Under the pieces are notes generated by a model, which saw nothing but the letters and a program-made list of their open reading frames with translations, made no database searches and was not told the origin of the DNA. The position numbers and the translations under genes were made by a program. From Bryobacterales bacterium (GTDB lineage Bacteria > Acidobacteriota > Terriglobia > Bryobacterales > Bryobacteraceae), in assembly GCA_003132865.1 (NCBI GenBank), contig PKYZ01000767.1, forward strand, positions 2,913 through 13,425: a stretch of 10,513 bases of DNA, read 5' to 3'. How positions within the stretch are numbered: the first letter of the stretch is position 1; each line of letters opens with the position of its first letter. Positions 1 to 6,846 of this stretch are shown here, piece after piece.

Positions 1-919
1 TTCCCGCCACCGTGGTAATGACCCCTCCACTCACTTCGCGGATCCTGTTGTTCGAGTCGTCCACGATAAACAGAGCGCCGGTAGGATCCACCGCGGTCCC
101 GCCCGGGTAGCCCAGGCTGGCCGACGTGGCCGGTCCTCCATCGCCTGCAAACGCATTGTCTCCGTTCCCCGCCACGGTCGAAATCGTCCCGCTGGCGGCA
201 TTGACCATCCGGATGCGAAAGTTGAACTGGTCCGTCACATAAAGGTTTCCCGAGGCATCCACGGTCGCCCACGTGGGGTTGTTCATGTCCGCCTGCGTCG
301 CCGGTCCTCCATCCCCGGAGAAGCCCTGCGCGCCGGTGCCCGCATAGGTCGTGATGATGCCGCTCCCATCCACCTTGCGAACGCGAAACGCGCCCTGGTC
401 CACGATGAACAGGTTGCCGCTCGAATCCACCGCGCAGCGAATTGGAATCACAAATCCCGCGGCCGTGGCCGGGCCGTCATCCCCGCTATTCACTGTCGAT
501 CCGTTGCCGGCCACCGTGGTAATGGTCCCCGAAGGCGAGATTTCGCGTACCCTTCCATTGCCCTCATCGTTCACGTAGATGGCGCCAGATGGCCCCACGC
601 AGACTCCCAGAGGCCCGTTGAGCTGCGCCTGCACCGCCGGCCCGCCATCCCCGCTGTATCCGGCGGCGCCCGTTCCGGCGAATGTCGTGATCGCGCCATT
701 GGTGTCCACCTTGCGCACCCGGTTATTATTTTGGTCGGCCAGATAGATGTTACCGGCTGCGTCTACTGCCAGTCCCACCACGCGGTTGATTTCCGCCTGC
801 GTGGCCGGTCCTCCGTCCCCCGAATATCCGGCCGTCCCGTTTCCCGCAAAGCTGCTAATCGTCTGGCCGGACGCGATAGCCGCCGCCAGCAGAGGCAACA
901 AGAGTCTCCCGCGCGTCAC
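1..919 (-). CDS. Secreted NHL-repeat protein, N-terminal part (C-terminus beyond the window edge)
   Basis: The minus-strand frame is open from about 943 to base 1 and has no stop inside the window. The product starts with a signal peptide (RGRLLLPLLAAAIASGQ, cleavage near ASG-Q). It is followed by five tandem units of about 56 residues. Each unit has a GDGGPAT-like loop, then A/VD..GN.(Y/F)..D, a R(V/I)R(K/E) step and an ITT(V/Y/F)AG strand, which is the pattern of NHL beta-propeller blades. At the DNA level the units recur every 167-171 bp. I prefer the GTG start at 917-919 because a good ribosome binding site (GGAGGGAG) lies just upstream on the minus strand. The ATG at 941-943, eight codons earlier, has no such site but lies 6 nt after a TATACT hexamer. 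NHL propellers usually bind proteins or ligands outside the cell; many acidobacterial versions carry a further C-terminal domain, which cannot be seen here. The substrate is unknown. Confidence 0.9.
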   Translation of the reverse strand, partial: MTRGRLLLPLLAAAIASGQTISSFAGNGTAGYSGDGGPATQAEINRVVGLAVDAAGNIYLADQNNNRVRKVDTNGAITTFAGTGAAGYSGDGGPAVQAQLNGPLGVCVGPSGAIYVNDEGNGRVREISPSGTITTVAGNGSTVNSGDDGPATAAGFVIPIRCAVDSSGNLFIVDQGAFRVRKVDGSGIITTYAGTGAQGFSGDGGPATQADMNNPTWATVDASGNLYVTDQFNFRIRMVNAASGTISTVAGNGDNAFAGDGGPATSASLGYPGGTAVDPTGALFIVDDSNNRIREVSGGVITTVAG

Positions 920-949
920 AGTCTCCCTCCGATCTCGGATCATGGAACC

Positions 950-955
950 AGTATA
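950..955 (-). promoter_or_regulatory. Candidate -10 element of the NHL-protein gene
   Basis: On the minus strand the hexamer TATACT (5 of 6 matches to TATAAT) runs from 955 to 950. It predicts a transcription start at about 943, 24 nt before the preferred GTG start and its GGAGGGAG ribosome binding site. I see no convincing -35 box. The predicted start also coincides with the upstream ATG, so a leaderless ATG start remains possible. Confidence 0.35.
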
Positions 956-1131
956 GGCACATTCCTCTATTGTGACGCCGGATGCTTCAACCTACAGTAC
1001 TACGCCGCATTGAAGGATCTCTGCTGTCGAAAACGTACTCTTCCGGTAGGGAGAGCAGTTGTACAGAGTGCATGATGCGGCGCCCGGGGTGATCCAATCG
1101 GTATCTGTCCGGCAATCCCGCGGTCGAGGAC

Positions 1132-2379
1132 CTAGATCCGCCTCAGCAGCAGCGCCGAATTCTTACTCCCGAACGCAATGCAATTGGACACTGCGTGCTC
1201 AATGTCCATGCGGCGGGCGACATCCGGGATGTAGTCCAGGTCGCACTGCGGGTCGGGCTCCTCAACGTTGATGGTCGGATGCACCACGCCATCCCGCATG
1301 GCCAACAGCGTAGCCGCTATGCCGGCCGCACCGCACGCTCCTTGGGGATGCCCGATCAGGCTCTTCAGCGACGATCCCGCGAGCTTATAGGCGTGGCCGT
1401 TGAAGGCGAGTTTCACGGCGCGCGTCTCAATGCGGTCGTTCAATTCCGTGGCGGTGCCGTGATAGTTTACGTACTGCACGTCTCCCGGCGCGATGCCACC
1501 CTCTTCCATCGCCATCAGCATGGTGCGGGCGGGCTCTTCGCCGCACTCCTCCAGGCGCACTCGGTGGAAGGCTTCGCAGGTGGACCCGTATCCCGCCACT
1601 TCGCCATAGATGTGAGCGCCCCGGGAGCGGGCCCGCTCGAACTCCTCCATGATGAAGAACCAGGCGCCCTCGGCGATCACAAACCCGTCGCGGTCCCGCG
1701 AAAAAGGCCGCGAGGCTCGCTCCGGCTGCGAGTTCCAGCGCGTGCTCATGATGCGCATGACGATGAACCCGCGCAGGATCAGCGGCGCGATGGGGGCGTC
1801 CACGCCGCCCGCCACCATCATGTCCAGCACGCCCGCCTGAATGTTGCGGTAGGCATAGCCAATGGCGTCGGTGGAGGAGGTGCATCCCGTCGAAATGATA
1901 TGGCTCATGCCGCGGAAGCCGAACCGCATGGAGATCTCGCTGGCCAGGGTGCCGATGGTGGAGCTCGGAATGGCGTACACGCTGCACTGCTTCTGCTTGC
2001 CGGAATAATAAAGGCGGTACTGTTCCTCGGTGAACTCCAGGCTGCCGCCTCCGGATCCGACGATGACGCCGATCTGCCGCAATTCCTCGCGGGTCATCGA
2101 TCCCGAGTCGACGCCGGCGTCCTGCAAGGCTTCCCGCACCGCGGCGGCGCCCAGCGGCACCACGCGCGACACGTGCGGGCGGTCCTTGGGATCGACGTAT
2201 TGGAGCTCGTCGAACCCCACGACCTCGCCGGCCACCTGCACGGGGAAGCTGCACGGGTCAAAGCGGGTGATGCGGCGCACCCCGCTTACCCCGTTGCGGC
2301 TAGCCTCCCAGAAGGCCTCTCTGCCAATTCCATTGGGGCTCACGGCCCCGATTCCAGTGATGACTACACGACGTTTCAT
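1132..2379 (-). CDS. FabF-like beta-ketoacyl-ACP synthase (orphan, 415 aa)
   Basis: The product is a thiolase-fold condensing enzyme of the KAS I/II (FabB/FabF) type. These join malonyl-ACP to an acyl chain by decarboxylative condensation in fatty-acid or polyketide synthesis in the cytoplasm. It begins MKRRVVITGIGAVSPNG, the usual FabF opening. The catalytic triad is present: Cys166 in STGCTSSTDA, His307 in NYHGTAT, and Lys339/His344 in SLKSLIGHPQGACGAAG. The 415 residues match FabF (about 410). The frame extends 24 codons upstream to 2451, but that extension does not resemble the family and would run into the divergent gene, so I chose the ATG at 2377-2379. No clear ribosome binding site is seen. 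The C-terminal loop reads AFGSKN, where most family members have GFGGTN or GFGGHN. No ACP, ketoreductase or thioesterase gene adjoins it, so a housekeeping FabF role is not assured; a specialised lipid or polyketide role is possible. Confidence 0.93.
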   Translation of the reverse strand: MKRRVVITGIGAVSPNGIGREAFWEASRNGVSGVRRITRFDPCSFPVQVAGEVVGFDELQYVDPKDRPHVSRVVPLGAAAVREALQDAGVDSGSMTREELRQIGVIVGSGGGSLEFTEEQYRLYYSGKQKQCSVYAIPSSTIGTLASEISMRFGFRGMSHIISTGCTSSTDAIGYAYRNIQAGVLDMMVAGGVDAPIAPLILRGFIVMRIMSTRWNSQPERASRPFSRDRDGFVIAEGAWFFIMEEFERARSRGAHIYGEVAGYGSTCEAFHRVRLEECGEEPARTMLMAMEEGGIAPGDVQYVNYHGTATELNDRIETRAVKLAFNGHAYKLAGSSLKSLIGHPQGACGAAGIAATLLAMRDGVVHPTINVEEPDPQCDLDYIPDVARRMDIEHAVSNCIAFGSKNSALLLRRI

Positions 2380-2411
2380 TTGCGCTGACGTTTTGCCTTT
2401 GCCAATAGGAC

Positions 2412-2417
2412 AGTATA
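2412..2417 (-). promoter_or_regulatory. Candidate -10 in the divergent 48-bp promoter region
   Basis: Only 48 bp (2380-2427) separate the ketoacyl synthase start from the divergent membrane-protein gene. On the minus strand TATACT (2417 to 2412) would give a leader of about 26 nt for the synthase. On the plus strand the same bases read TATAGG (2414-2419), 8 nt before the ATG of the membrane-protein gene. The two genes may therefore share one AT-rich core and be transcribed back to back. No clear -35 box is visible on either strand. Confidence 0.3.
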
Positions 2418-2427
2418 GGCTGATTTC

Positions 2428-2931
2428 ATGGGCGATGGTGAGAACCCACACAGAAAACGGGAGGCGGACGGCCTCCTGGCGGGCCTCGAAGCCGGCATCA
2501 TCGCCGCTCTGGTTCTTCTCGGATGGCTGGCGCTCGCTTCGGCCTGGTATCGGCGTTCCATCTGGACTGCGGCCAACATCATGGCCACAACCTTTTACGG
2601 CGATGCGGCACTGGGCCGGGATTTTACCTCCCGGACCGTGGCGGGGATCGCGCTCTATCTGGTCCTTTACGGGATCATCGGCGCTCTATTCGGTCTCACC
2701 CTCGCAAGCCGTGACGCCAGTCTCCGGATCACCCTGATCGGAGTGCTGGTGGGTCTGGGCTGGTATTACCTGTCGTTCGCGATTCTGTGGCAGAACATCA
2801 ATCCACTCATTCCACTGTACACCCATCCCGGCCCCATGATGGCGGGCCATGCGCTTTACGGGGGATTGTTGGGCCGATTCCCCCGTTATCTGCACGCACC
2901 GGCCGCGGGCAGCGCGGCTCCCCATGCCTGA
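2428..2931 (+). CDS. Small polytopic membrane protein of unknown function (167 aa)
   Basis: I do not recognise the family. The protein has a short charged N-terminus (GDGENPHRKREAD), then hydrophobic segments at about residues 17-40, 70-92 and 100-122, and a weaker one near 133-150, giving three or four membrane spans. Between the first and second spans is a loop (about 41-69) with IMATTFYGD. The fourth region holds HPGPMMAGHALYGGLLG, whose HxxGxxxGHxxYG spacing looks conserved-like. Such arrangements occur in bacterial inner-membrane proteins without catalytic function. The gene overlaps the next one by 8 bp (2924-2931), so the two are very likely co-transcribed and translationally coupled. 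It is divergent from the ketoacyl synthase. The ATG at 2428 is the first in frame and has only a weak AGG upstream. Confidence 0.72.
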   Translation: MGDGENPHRKREADGLLAGLEAGIIAALVLLGWLALASAWYRRSIWTAANIMATTFYGDAALGRDFTSRTVAGIALYLVLYGIIGALFGLTLASRDASLRITLIGVLVGLGWYYLSFAILWQNINPLIPLYTHPGPMMAGHALYGGLLGRFPRYLHAPAAGSAAPHA

Positions 2932-3430
2932 AACAACGCCTGAAACAACGCCGAAAACAACGCCGAATAAGTCCCGCAAACAGGCCCTGCGGGAATTTCT
3001 GACCGCAGGGCGGATTACGGCCATCGGCGAAGCGGAATGGCAGGCCGCATTGCAAACGCTGGCGCCGGTCTCGGAAAGTTACCTGCGCGATCTGCTGCGC
3101 GAGACGGGCCTCGCGTTCGCGCAACCTTACGCGGGGGTCCGCCAGAAATCGTTCGCAGAGCTGGAACACGACTTACGCGAGATGCTGGCGATGTATTCGG
3201 AAGCCATGCGGGCGGGCGACCGCCAGCGGGCACGCTATTGCAGGCGGCAGGTGATCGCCGCGAAGGACCGCGCGCGCTTCGTGGCGCGCAGCCCCAAGAC
3301 CTCGCCCGAAAAAAAGGCGCAGAAGGACGAGATGGCGCAGTGGATGCTCGTCTGGCTGGAGAACCCCGAAGTGTTTCCTGCCTGGGTCGAGATCCGCAAG
3401 CGCTATTGCAGCTCTACCGATTCGACCTGA
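2924..3430 (+). CDS. Hypothetical charged, helical cytoplasmic protein (168 aa)
   Basis: I recognise no family. The frame is open from 2849, but the ATG at 2924 is the more likely start because it lies in the classical overlap with the upstream stop codon (2929-2931). The first 15 residues are a low-complexity PETTPETTPKTTPNK tail, encoded by a 12-bp tandem repeat. The body (about 17-118) is predicted helical and rich in Arg, Glu and Ala, with the pattern REFLTAGRITAIGEAEW and then a long amphipathic stretch around EHDLREMLAMYSEAMRAGD. The C-terminal part (about 135-162) has MAQWMLVWLENPEVFPAW. There is no signal peptide or membrane span. Pairing with the membrane protein upstream suggests a cytoplasmic partner for it, which is inference only. 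Its last 28 bp overlap the convergent minus-strand gene. Confidence 0.72.
   Translation: MPETTPETTPKTTPNKSRKQALREFLTAGRITAIGEAEWQAALQTLAPVSESYLRDLLRETGLAFAQPYAGVRQKSFAELEHDLREMLAMYSEAMRAGDRQRARYCRRQVIAAKDRARFVARSPKTSPEKKAQKDEMAQWMLVWLENPEVFPAWVEIRKRYCSSTDST
2927..2962 (+). repeat. 12-bp tandem repeat, three copies, across a gene junction
   Basis: The unit CCTGAAACAACG occurs at 2927-2938 and 2939-2950, and as the variant CCGAAAACAACG at 2951-2962, followed by a partial copy CCGAA. It encodes PETT/PETT/PKTT in the downstream gene and contains the stop codon of the upstream gene in its first unit. Loss or gain of a unit would keep the downstream frame, since 12 is a multiple of three. Confidence 0.85.
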
Positions 3431-3717
3431 ACGGTTTCGCCATCCAGGGTGCCGGTGACTTTGGCCTTCAGGTCCTTTTCCTTGCCGGTGGCTTTCAAGG
3501 CGGCCAAAGCCTTGGCGTTGCCGGCTTCGTCGAACTTCACGAACTTGCCGTCGGCCAGCACCAGGCCATAGCCGCTCTTGGAGCAACCGATGGCGCACTT
3601 GGTAGTGTGGCTGGCCAGGTCCTGGTTCTTGCACATCACGTCCACCAGCGTGCCGTTCCAGGTTTCGGCAAACGCCAGGGAGGAAAACAGTGTTAACAAT
3701 CCGGCCACTCGTTTCAT
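3403..3717 (-). CDS. Small secreted cysteine-containing protein of unknown function (104 aa)
   Basis: The product has a clear signal peptide, MKRVAGLLTLFSSLAFA, with cleavage after AFA at about residue 17. The mature part of about 87 residues has three cysteines (29, 41, 45) in the order C-x11-C-x3-C within DVMCKNQ and KCAIGCSKSGYGL. It continues with ADGKFVKFDEAGN and a strand-rich end (KAKVTGTLDGETVQVESVEL). The pattern looks like a small beta-barrel-like extracytoplasmic domain, and the cysteine-rich turn could bind a metal or form a disulfide; both are inference. Similar short secreted proteins occur in Acidobacteriota as far as I recall, but I cannot name the family. The gene is convergent with the preceding plus-strand gene and overlaps its end by 28 bp (3403-3430). 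There is no Shine-Dalgarno sequence, and a TATAAT lies only 7 nt before the ATG. Confidence 0.82.
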   Translation of the reverse strand: MKRVAGLLTLFSSLAFAETWNGTLVDVMCKNQDLASHTTKCAIGCSKSGYGLVLADGKFVKFDEAGNAKALAALKATGKEKDLKAKVTGTLDGETVQVESVELQ

Positions 3718-3724
3718 GGAGAAG

Positions 3725-3730
3725 ATTATA
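3725..3730 (-). promoter_or_regulatory. Candidate -10 (TATAAT), near-leaderless start
   Basis: A perfect TATAAT lies on the minus strand from 3730 to 3725, separated by 7 nt (CTTCTCC) from the ATG at 3717. A start 7 nt downstream of the hexamer would leave a leader of about one nucleotide. There is no convincing -35 box at 16-18 nt spacing and no ribosome binding site before the ATG. Confidence 0.4.
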
Positions 3731-3740
3731 CCCCAATAGG

Positions 3741-3791
3741 ACAGGCCTACTGGCCGGCCTCCTGGCCTGTGCCCGCCGGCTTTCAGCCGGC
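3741..3791. repeat. Two adjacent palindromic elements in a gene gap
   Basis: ACAGGCC (3741-3747) is matched exactly by GGCCTGT (3764-3770) around a 16-nt loop that itself contains GGCCGGCC. Four bases later GCCGGCT (3775-3781) pairs exactly with AGCCGGC (3785-3791) around a 3-nt TTC loop. The pair lies between the end of the metalloprotease gene (3805) and the promoter of the small secreted-protein gene. It may stop or protect the metalloprotease transcript, but no T-run follows on the minus strand, so it is not a typical intrinsic terminator. It also looks like the dispersed palindromic repeats seen in large soil-bacterial genomes. Confidence 0.6.
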
Positions 3792-3804
3792 CGCTGGTTG
3801 CGTG

Positions 3805-6639
3805 TCAGTTGATCGTCGTTGGGTTGGATGCACTCGCGGCCGCGGATCTGCCTCCGGACACGGTGACGGTGTTGGTGACTTCGGACGGGGCGTTCGCGGC
3901 CACGTTCACCGTGACGGTGATGGTGGGATAGCTTTTACCGGTGGCGAGCGCATCGCTGCGGTTGCAGGCGTTGGCCGTGCAGGCCCATCCGGTGCCCGCC
4001 ATGGAAACCAGCGTCAGACCGGACGGAATTGTATCGGTAACCGTAACCTTACCCGACGTAGGCCCGGTGCTGGTGGCTAAATTGGTGACAGTCACGGTAT
4101 AAGTGGCGTTTGCCTGCCCCTGAGTGAAGTTACCCGTGTGGGACTTAGTAATCTTCAGGCTCGGAGTGCCGTATGTGTTCTTCACCAGAACTTGAGTGTA
4201 GGCATACGCTCCGCAGGACGAAGTAAAATTGCTGACCTGCAGCAACTGGGCGCCCGCGGCGGCGAGGTCGCCCGCATCCAGTTGGATAGTCGCCCGGGTG
4301 GGGGTGACTCCGGTGCTGGTACGAAAATTGTTGTTCCAGTAAGCGTAGAAACTGCCGTTGACAAACCCGGCGCCGGTCACGGTTAACTGCGAGGCGGCGG
4401 CCGTCTTGACCGGCGACGCGGGACTGACCGTGGCGGCGTTGATGATCACCGGCACGATGTTGAAGTTGGCGACGGGCAGAAACTCGTCGTGAACCGTGGT
4501 GGTCTGCGGGTTGGTGGTTCCGGTCAGGTCGCCGGTCCAGCCCGAGAAGACCATGCCGTTGCCCGTAGTGGGGGTGGCGGTCATGGTGAGCAGCGTGCCA
4601 TCCGGGAAGCTGCAATCGTTGTTGGGGCAGGATTGCGAATACTCCACCGTGCCGCAAGCGTTTTCCGCATAAGTATAACTGCGATATACGGGAGTATACG
4701 ACGCGGCGATGCTCTTTACGCCCGAGCTGGAAGCTGTGATGTTGTGAGTCTGCGAGCTGCCATCGCTCCAATTGTTCCAGGAATACGAAACGTTGGTAGT
4801 GACGGGAACATCGGGTGAGGGCGCGCTAATCGAATGACTCGTGCCGGGGGCCCAGGCGGCGCCGGAATAATCTTGCGAATAACCTTGCGGCAGATAAACG
4901 TAAGGGTTGCTATCGATAGCGGCGTACATCGGCGGATTCCAGGTGTTCGGTCCGGTGATGGTTTCGCCGATGGTGGTTACCGGGAAAGTGGTAAATCCGC
5001 CTTGTAGATTCGATTCGGGCGACTGGATCAGGAATGGATAAGGATTGCCGCCCTGGGGATAGGGTGGTCCAAACCAGCCATAGAAGTTATAGCCCGCGTT
5101 GGGAGTGGCGCTGACGGTGATTTGCTGGCGATCCACGAAGAAGCTGCCGCTGAAGATGGATTGCGGCGCGGGGGCGACGCTTACCGAGCCGGATCCAGCG
5201 GGCGAGGCCGAGATCGCGAAAGGCCAGAGACGGATGTAATTGGCCTCGTAGACCGTGGTGGCGGGCTTGCCGGCGGGAGAAGTGAGCAGCCCCGAGCCTC
5301 CGCCGGCGGTGACGGTGTGAGCGCGCGCGCCGCCGTCGTTCCACCGGGCGAATTCATAGGTGGCGCCATCGTTAGGATTGGTCAATTGCGGGTCCGGCGG
5401 CAGGTTCAGGGTGTGCCTGGAGTTGAGAGTCCAAGTGAAGGTCTGCGGCGCGGTATAGGTTGTTCCGTCGACGATGATTTTCAGGTCCAGCGGGTTGGTG
5501 ACAATAGTTACAGTCGAAGGTGTGAATCCGTAGAGTCGCCTGACGGTGTCGATGTCGCCGGCCGAATAGCCGGTCGTGTTACTCAGCGGAATGCCGGGCG
5601 GAATGGATTCGAGAACGGGCAGATTATTCTTAGTGAAGGAAAACGCCGGGTAATGCATCACGGATGCGTAGTCGTAGAGGCCGATGACCTGGAAATCGTC
5701 AGCGAAGAAATCGAAGTCGCCCAACAGGTAGGGCTTATCGGCGTTGGCCGGAGTGAGCACGATGTACGAATTGCGGTCGGGGCGCTGGTGTTCGTGCAGC
5801 AGGCCGATGGCATGGCCCATCTCGTGACAAGTGCCGGTGAAAGAGCAGTTGATCGAGCCACCGATGAACTGCTGTCCGCCGGCCATGCCCTCGGAGGCCT
5901 CGCAGTAGCCGCTCAGGTCGCTGGGATCGAAGTTGAAGGTGACGTAGTTGGTTTGGTTGGTTTGCGGGACGAACTGGATCACGCCGCTCAGAGTGCTGTT
6001 GACGTAACTGATGACGGAAGCGAGGATGGGCGTGCCGGTCTGGATGGTGTAGGGGATCTGATAGACTCCGCCCACTGCGGGCCAGAGTTGCGAGACATAG
6101 CCAATGCCGAGGCCATCGGGGCTGACGCCAGGGCCGGGCGGCGCGGACGCGGCGAGTTGCACGGCTGTGCCCAGCACAATGTCTCCTTCGACGATGGCCT
6201 GGCCATTGATGACGGCGTAGGTGACCGGCATGCCATGCCACCAGCCGGCGCGGATTTCGCTCACGGCCGGCCCAAGGGCGGCTTCGCTGTACACGGACAA
6301 CTGGGCAGAGCCGGACTGATTGCGGCTATCGACGGCAATCACCGCGATGAGGTTGGCGCCGGGATGCACGGGCACGGCGGCAGAGAAGGCGATGGGGGCG
6401 GATTGGCCGGCGGTGGATGCGGTCCACTCCGCGGGGCCGGTGTGGCCCTGATGGTCGGTCCAGTAGATGTTGACGATTGCGGAATCCGCGGCGGCGATGC
6501 CTTTGAGCGCAACGGTAGGAGCGGCGGTGGCGGAGTTGGCGGTTGGCTCCAGGACTCGCACGACCGGCTGCGCAAACAAGCATGCCGGGAGGGAGACGAT
6601 GGCGATTATGGAAACAGCGTTTAGTGAGTGCCGAGGCAT
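3805..6639 (-). CDS. Secreted astacin-type zinc metalloprotease with long multidomain tail (944 aa)
   Basis: This is an exported zinc endopeptidase of the astacin (M12A) type. A signal peptide occupies about residues 1-23 (cleavage near LFA-Q). Residues 27-117 look like an Ig-like module. A propeptide follows with VEGDIVL (150-156); Asp153 fits the zinc-binding aspartate of astacin zymogens. The catalytic domain starts near LWPAVGGVYQIPYTI (185-199), matching the W-P-x-x-x-(V/I)PY opening of astacins. It contains HEMGHAIGLLHEHQRPDR at 272-289 (zinc ligands His272, His276, His282; base Glu273) and the Met-turn SVMHY (326-330). Cys246, Cys265 and Cys271 may form disulfides. The tail (about 375-944) has InlB B-repeat-like modules (around 377-470, 472-560, 600-725; 'GW' and 'W.DG' motifs), an IPT/TIG-like segment (732-820), and a DUF11-like domain (826-944). 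No C-terminal anchor or sorting signal is seen. A TAGACT hexamer lies 6 nt before the ATG and there is no ribosome binding site. The likely role is extracellular or surface protein degradation. Confidence 0.93.
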   Translation of the reverse strand: MPRHSLNAVSIIAIVSLPACLFAQPVVRVLEPTANSATAAPTVALKGIAAADSAIVNIYWTDHQGHTGPAEWTASTAGQSAPIAFSAAVPVHPGANLIAVIAVDSRNQSGSAQLSVYSEAALGPAVSEIRAGWWHGMPVTYAVINGQAIVEGDIVLGTAVQLAASAPPGPGVSPDGLGIGYVSQLWPAVGGVYQIPYTIQTGTPILASVISYVNSTLSGVIQFVPQTNQTNYVTFNFDPSDLSGYCEASEGMAGGQQFIGGSINCSFTGTCHEMGHAIGLLHEHQRPDRNSYIVLTPANADKPYLLGDFDFFADDFQVIGLYDYASVMHYPAFSFTKNNLPVLESIPPGIPLSNTTGYSAGDIDTVRRLYGFTPSTVTIVTNPLDLKIIVDGTTYTAPQTFTWTLNSRHTLNLPPDPQLTNPNDGATYEFARWNDGGARAHTVTAGGGSGLLTSPAGKPATTVYEANYIRLWPFAISASPAGSGSVSVAPAPQSIFSGSFFVDRQQITVSATPNAGYNFYGWFGPPYPQGGNPYPFLIQSPESNLQGGFTTFPVTTIGETITGPNTWNPPMYAAIDSNPYVYLPQGYSQDYSGAAWAPGTSHSISAPSPDVPVTTNVSYSWNNWSDGSSQTHNITASSSGVKSIAASYTPVYRSYTYAENACGTVEYSQSCPNNDCSFPDGTLLTMTATPTTGNGMVFSGWTGDLTGTTNPQTTTVHDEFLPVANFNIVPVIINAATVSPASPVKTAAASQLTVTGAGFVNGSFYAYWNNNFRTSTGVTPTRATIQLDAGDLAAAGAQLLQVSNFTSSCGAYAYTQVLVKNTYGTPSLKITKSHTGNFTQGQANATYTVTVTNLATSTGPTSGKVTVTDTIPSGLTLVSMAGTGWACTANACNRSDALATGKSYPTITVTVNVAANAPSEVTNTVTVSGGRSAAASASNPTTIN

Positions 6640-6645
6640 TCTATT

Positions 6646-6651
6646 AGTCTA
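6646..6651 (-). promoter_or_regulatory. Candidate -10 of the metalloprotease gene (leaderless)
   Basis: TAGACT (4 of 6 matches to TATAAT) runs from 6651 to 6646 on the minus strand. The 6-nt gap AATAGA places the predicted transcription start on the A of the ATG at 6639. No Shine-Dalgarno sequence is present. The call is weak in isolation but gains some weight from the same spacing at the two other exported-protein genes at 943 and 3717. Confidence 0.25.
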
Positions 6652-6659
6652 GCGCGTCG

Positions 6660-6676
6660 GGCGCGCTTGGCGCGCC
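6660..6676. repeat. GC-rich perfect hairpin
   Basis: GGCGCGC (6660-6666) and GCGCGCC (6670-6676) are exact inverted repeats around a TTG loop. The hairpin lies 21 bp upstream of the metalloprotease ATG and would overlap its -35 region. No T-run follows on either strand, so it is not a typical terminator. Confidence 0.55.
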
Positions 6677-6846
6677 GAAGGCACCGGGGGCAAGGGCAGG
6701 GGGTCGCGCACAGCGCGCAAGCCCACCCACCACCCACCACACCCGTTAGATCCAGCCATTTGGGCTTTGATCGTCCAGGTAGGAAAGGCCTCCTGCAAAT
6801 GGGGTATCGTTCAACATGTAGTCCTAGTACTGTCGCCGCCCACAAC

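Noticed and set aside
988..1131. Possible terminator or small RNA in the gap after the ketoacyl synthase gene.
   Set aside because: Only a short imperfect dyad around CTACAGTACTAC is seen and no stem followed by a T-run. I see nothing else in 944-1131.
1195..2388. 397-codon open frame on the plus strand, antisense to the ketoacyl synthase.
   Set aside because: It is the mirror of a well-supported gene in GC-rich DNA. Its translation is rich in His, Arg, Gly and Ala, without domains or a signal peptide.
949..2420. The 10-mer CAGTATAGGC is shared at 949-958 and 2411-2420.
   Set aside because: A 10-base match is too short to be meaningful beyond the -10 hexamer that both contain; the flanking bases do not align.
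2402..3744. The 12-mer CCAATAGGACAG occurs at 2402-2413 and 3733-3744, both upstream of minus-strand genes.
   Set aside because: In a 10.5-kb sequence a few shared 12-mers are expected by chance, and the distance to the start codons and to the -10 elements differs between the two copies.
5122..6624. 500-codon open frame on the plus strand, antisense to the metalloprotease.
   Set aside because: Low-complexity Gly/Arg/Asp composition and no recognisable motif, opposite a gene with intact astacin motifs. It is a product of codon bias in the real gene.
6722..6743. CCCACCA-like C-rich tract as a possible repeat array or CRISPR-like element.
   Set aside because: Only two or three short imperfect units without spacers; it is simple-sequence DNA.
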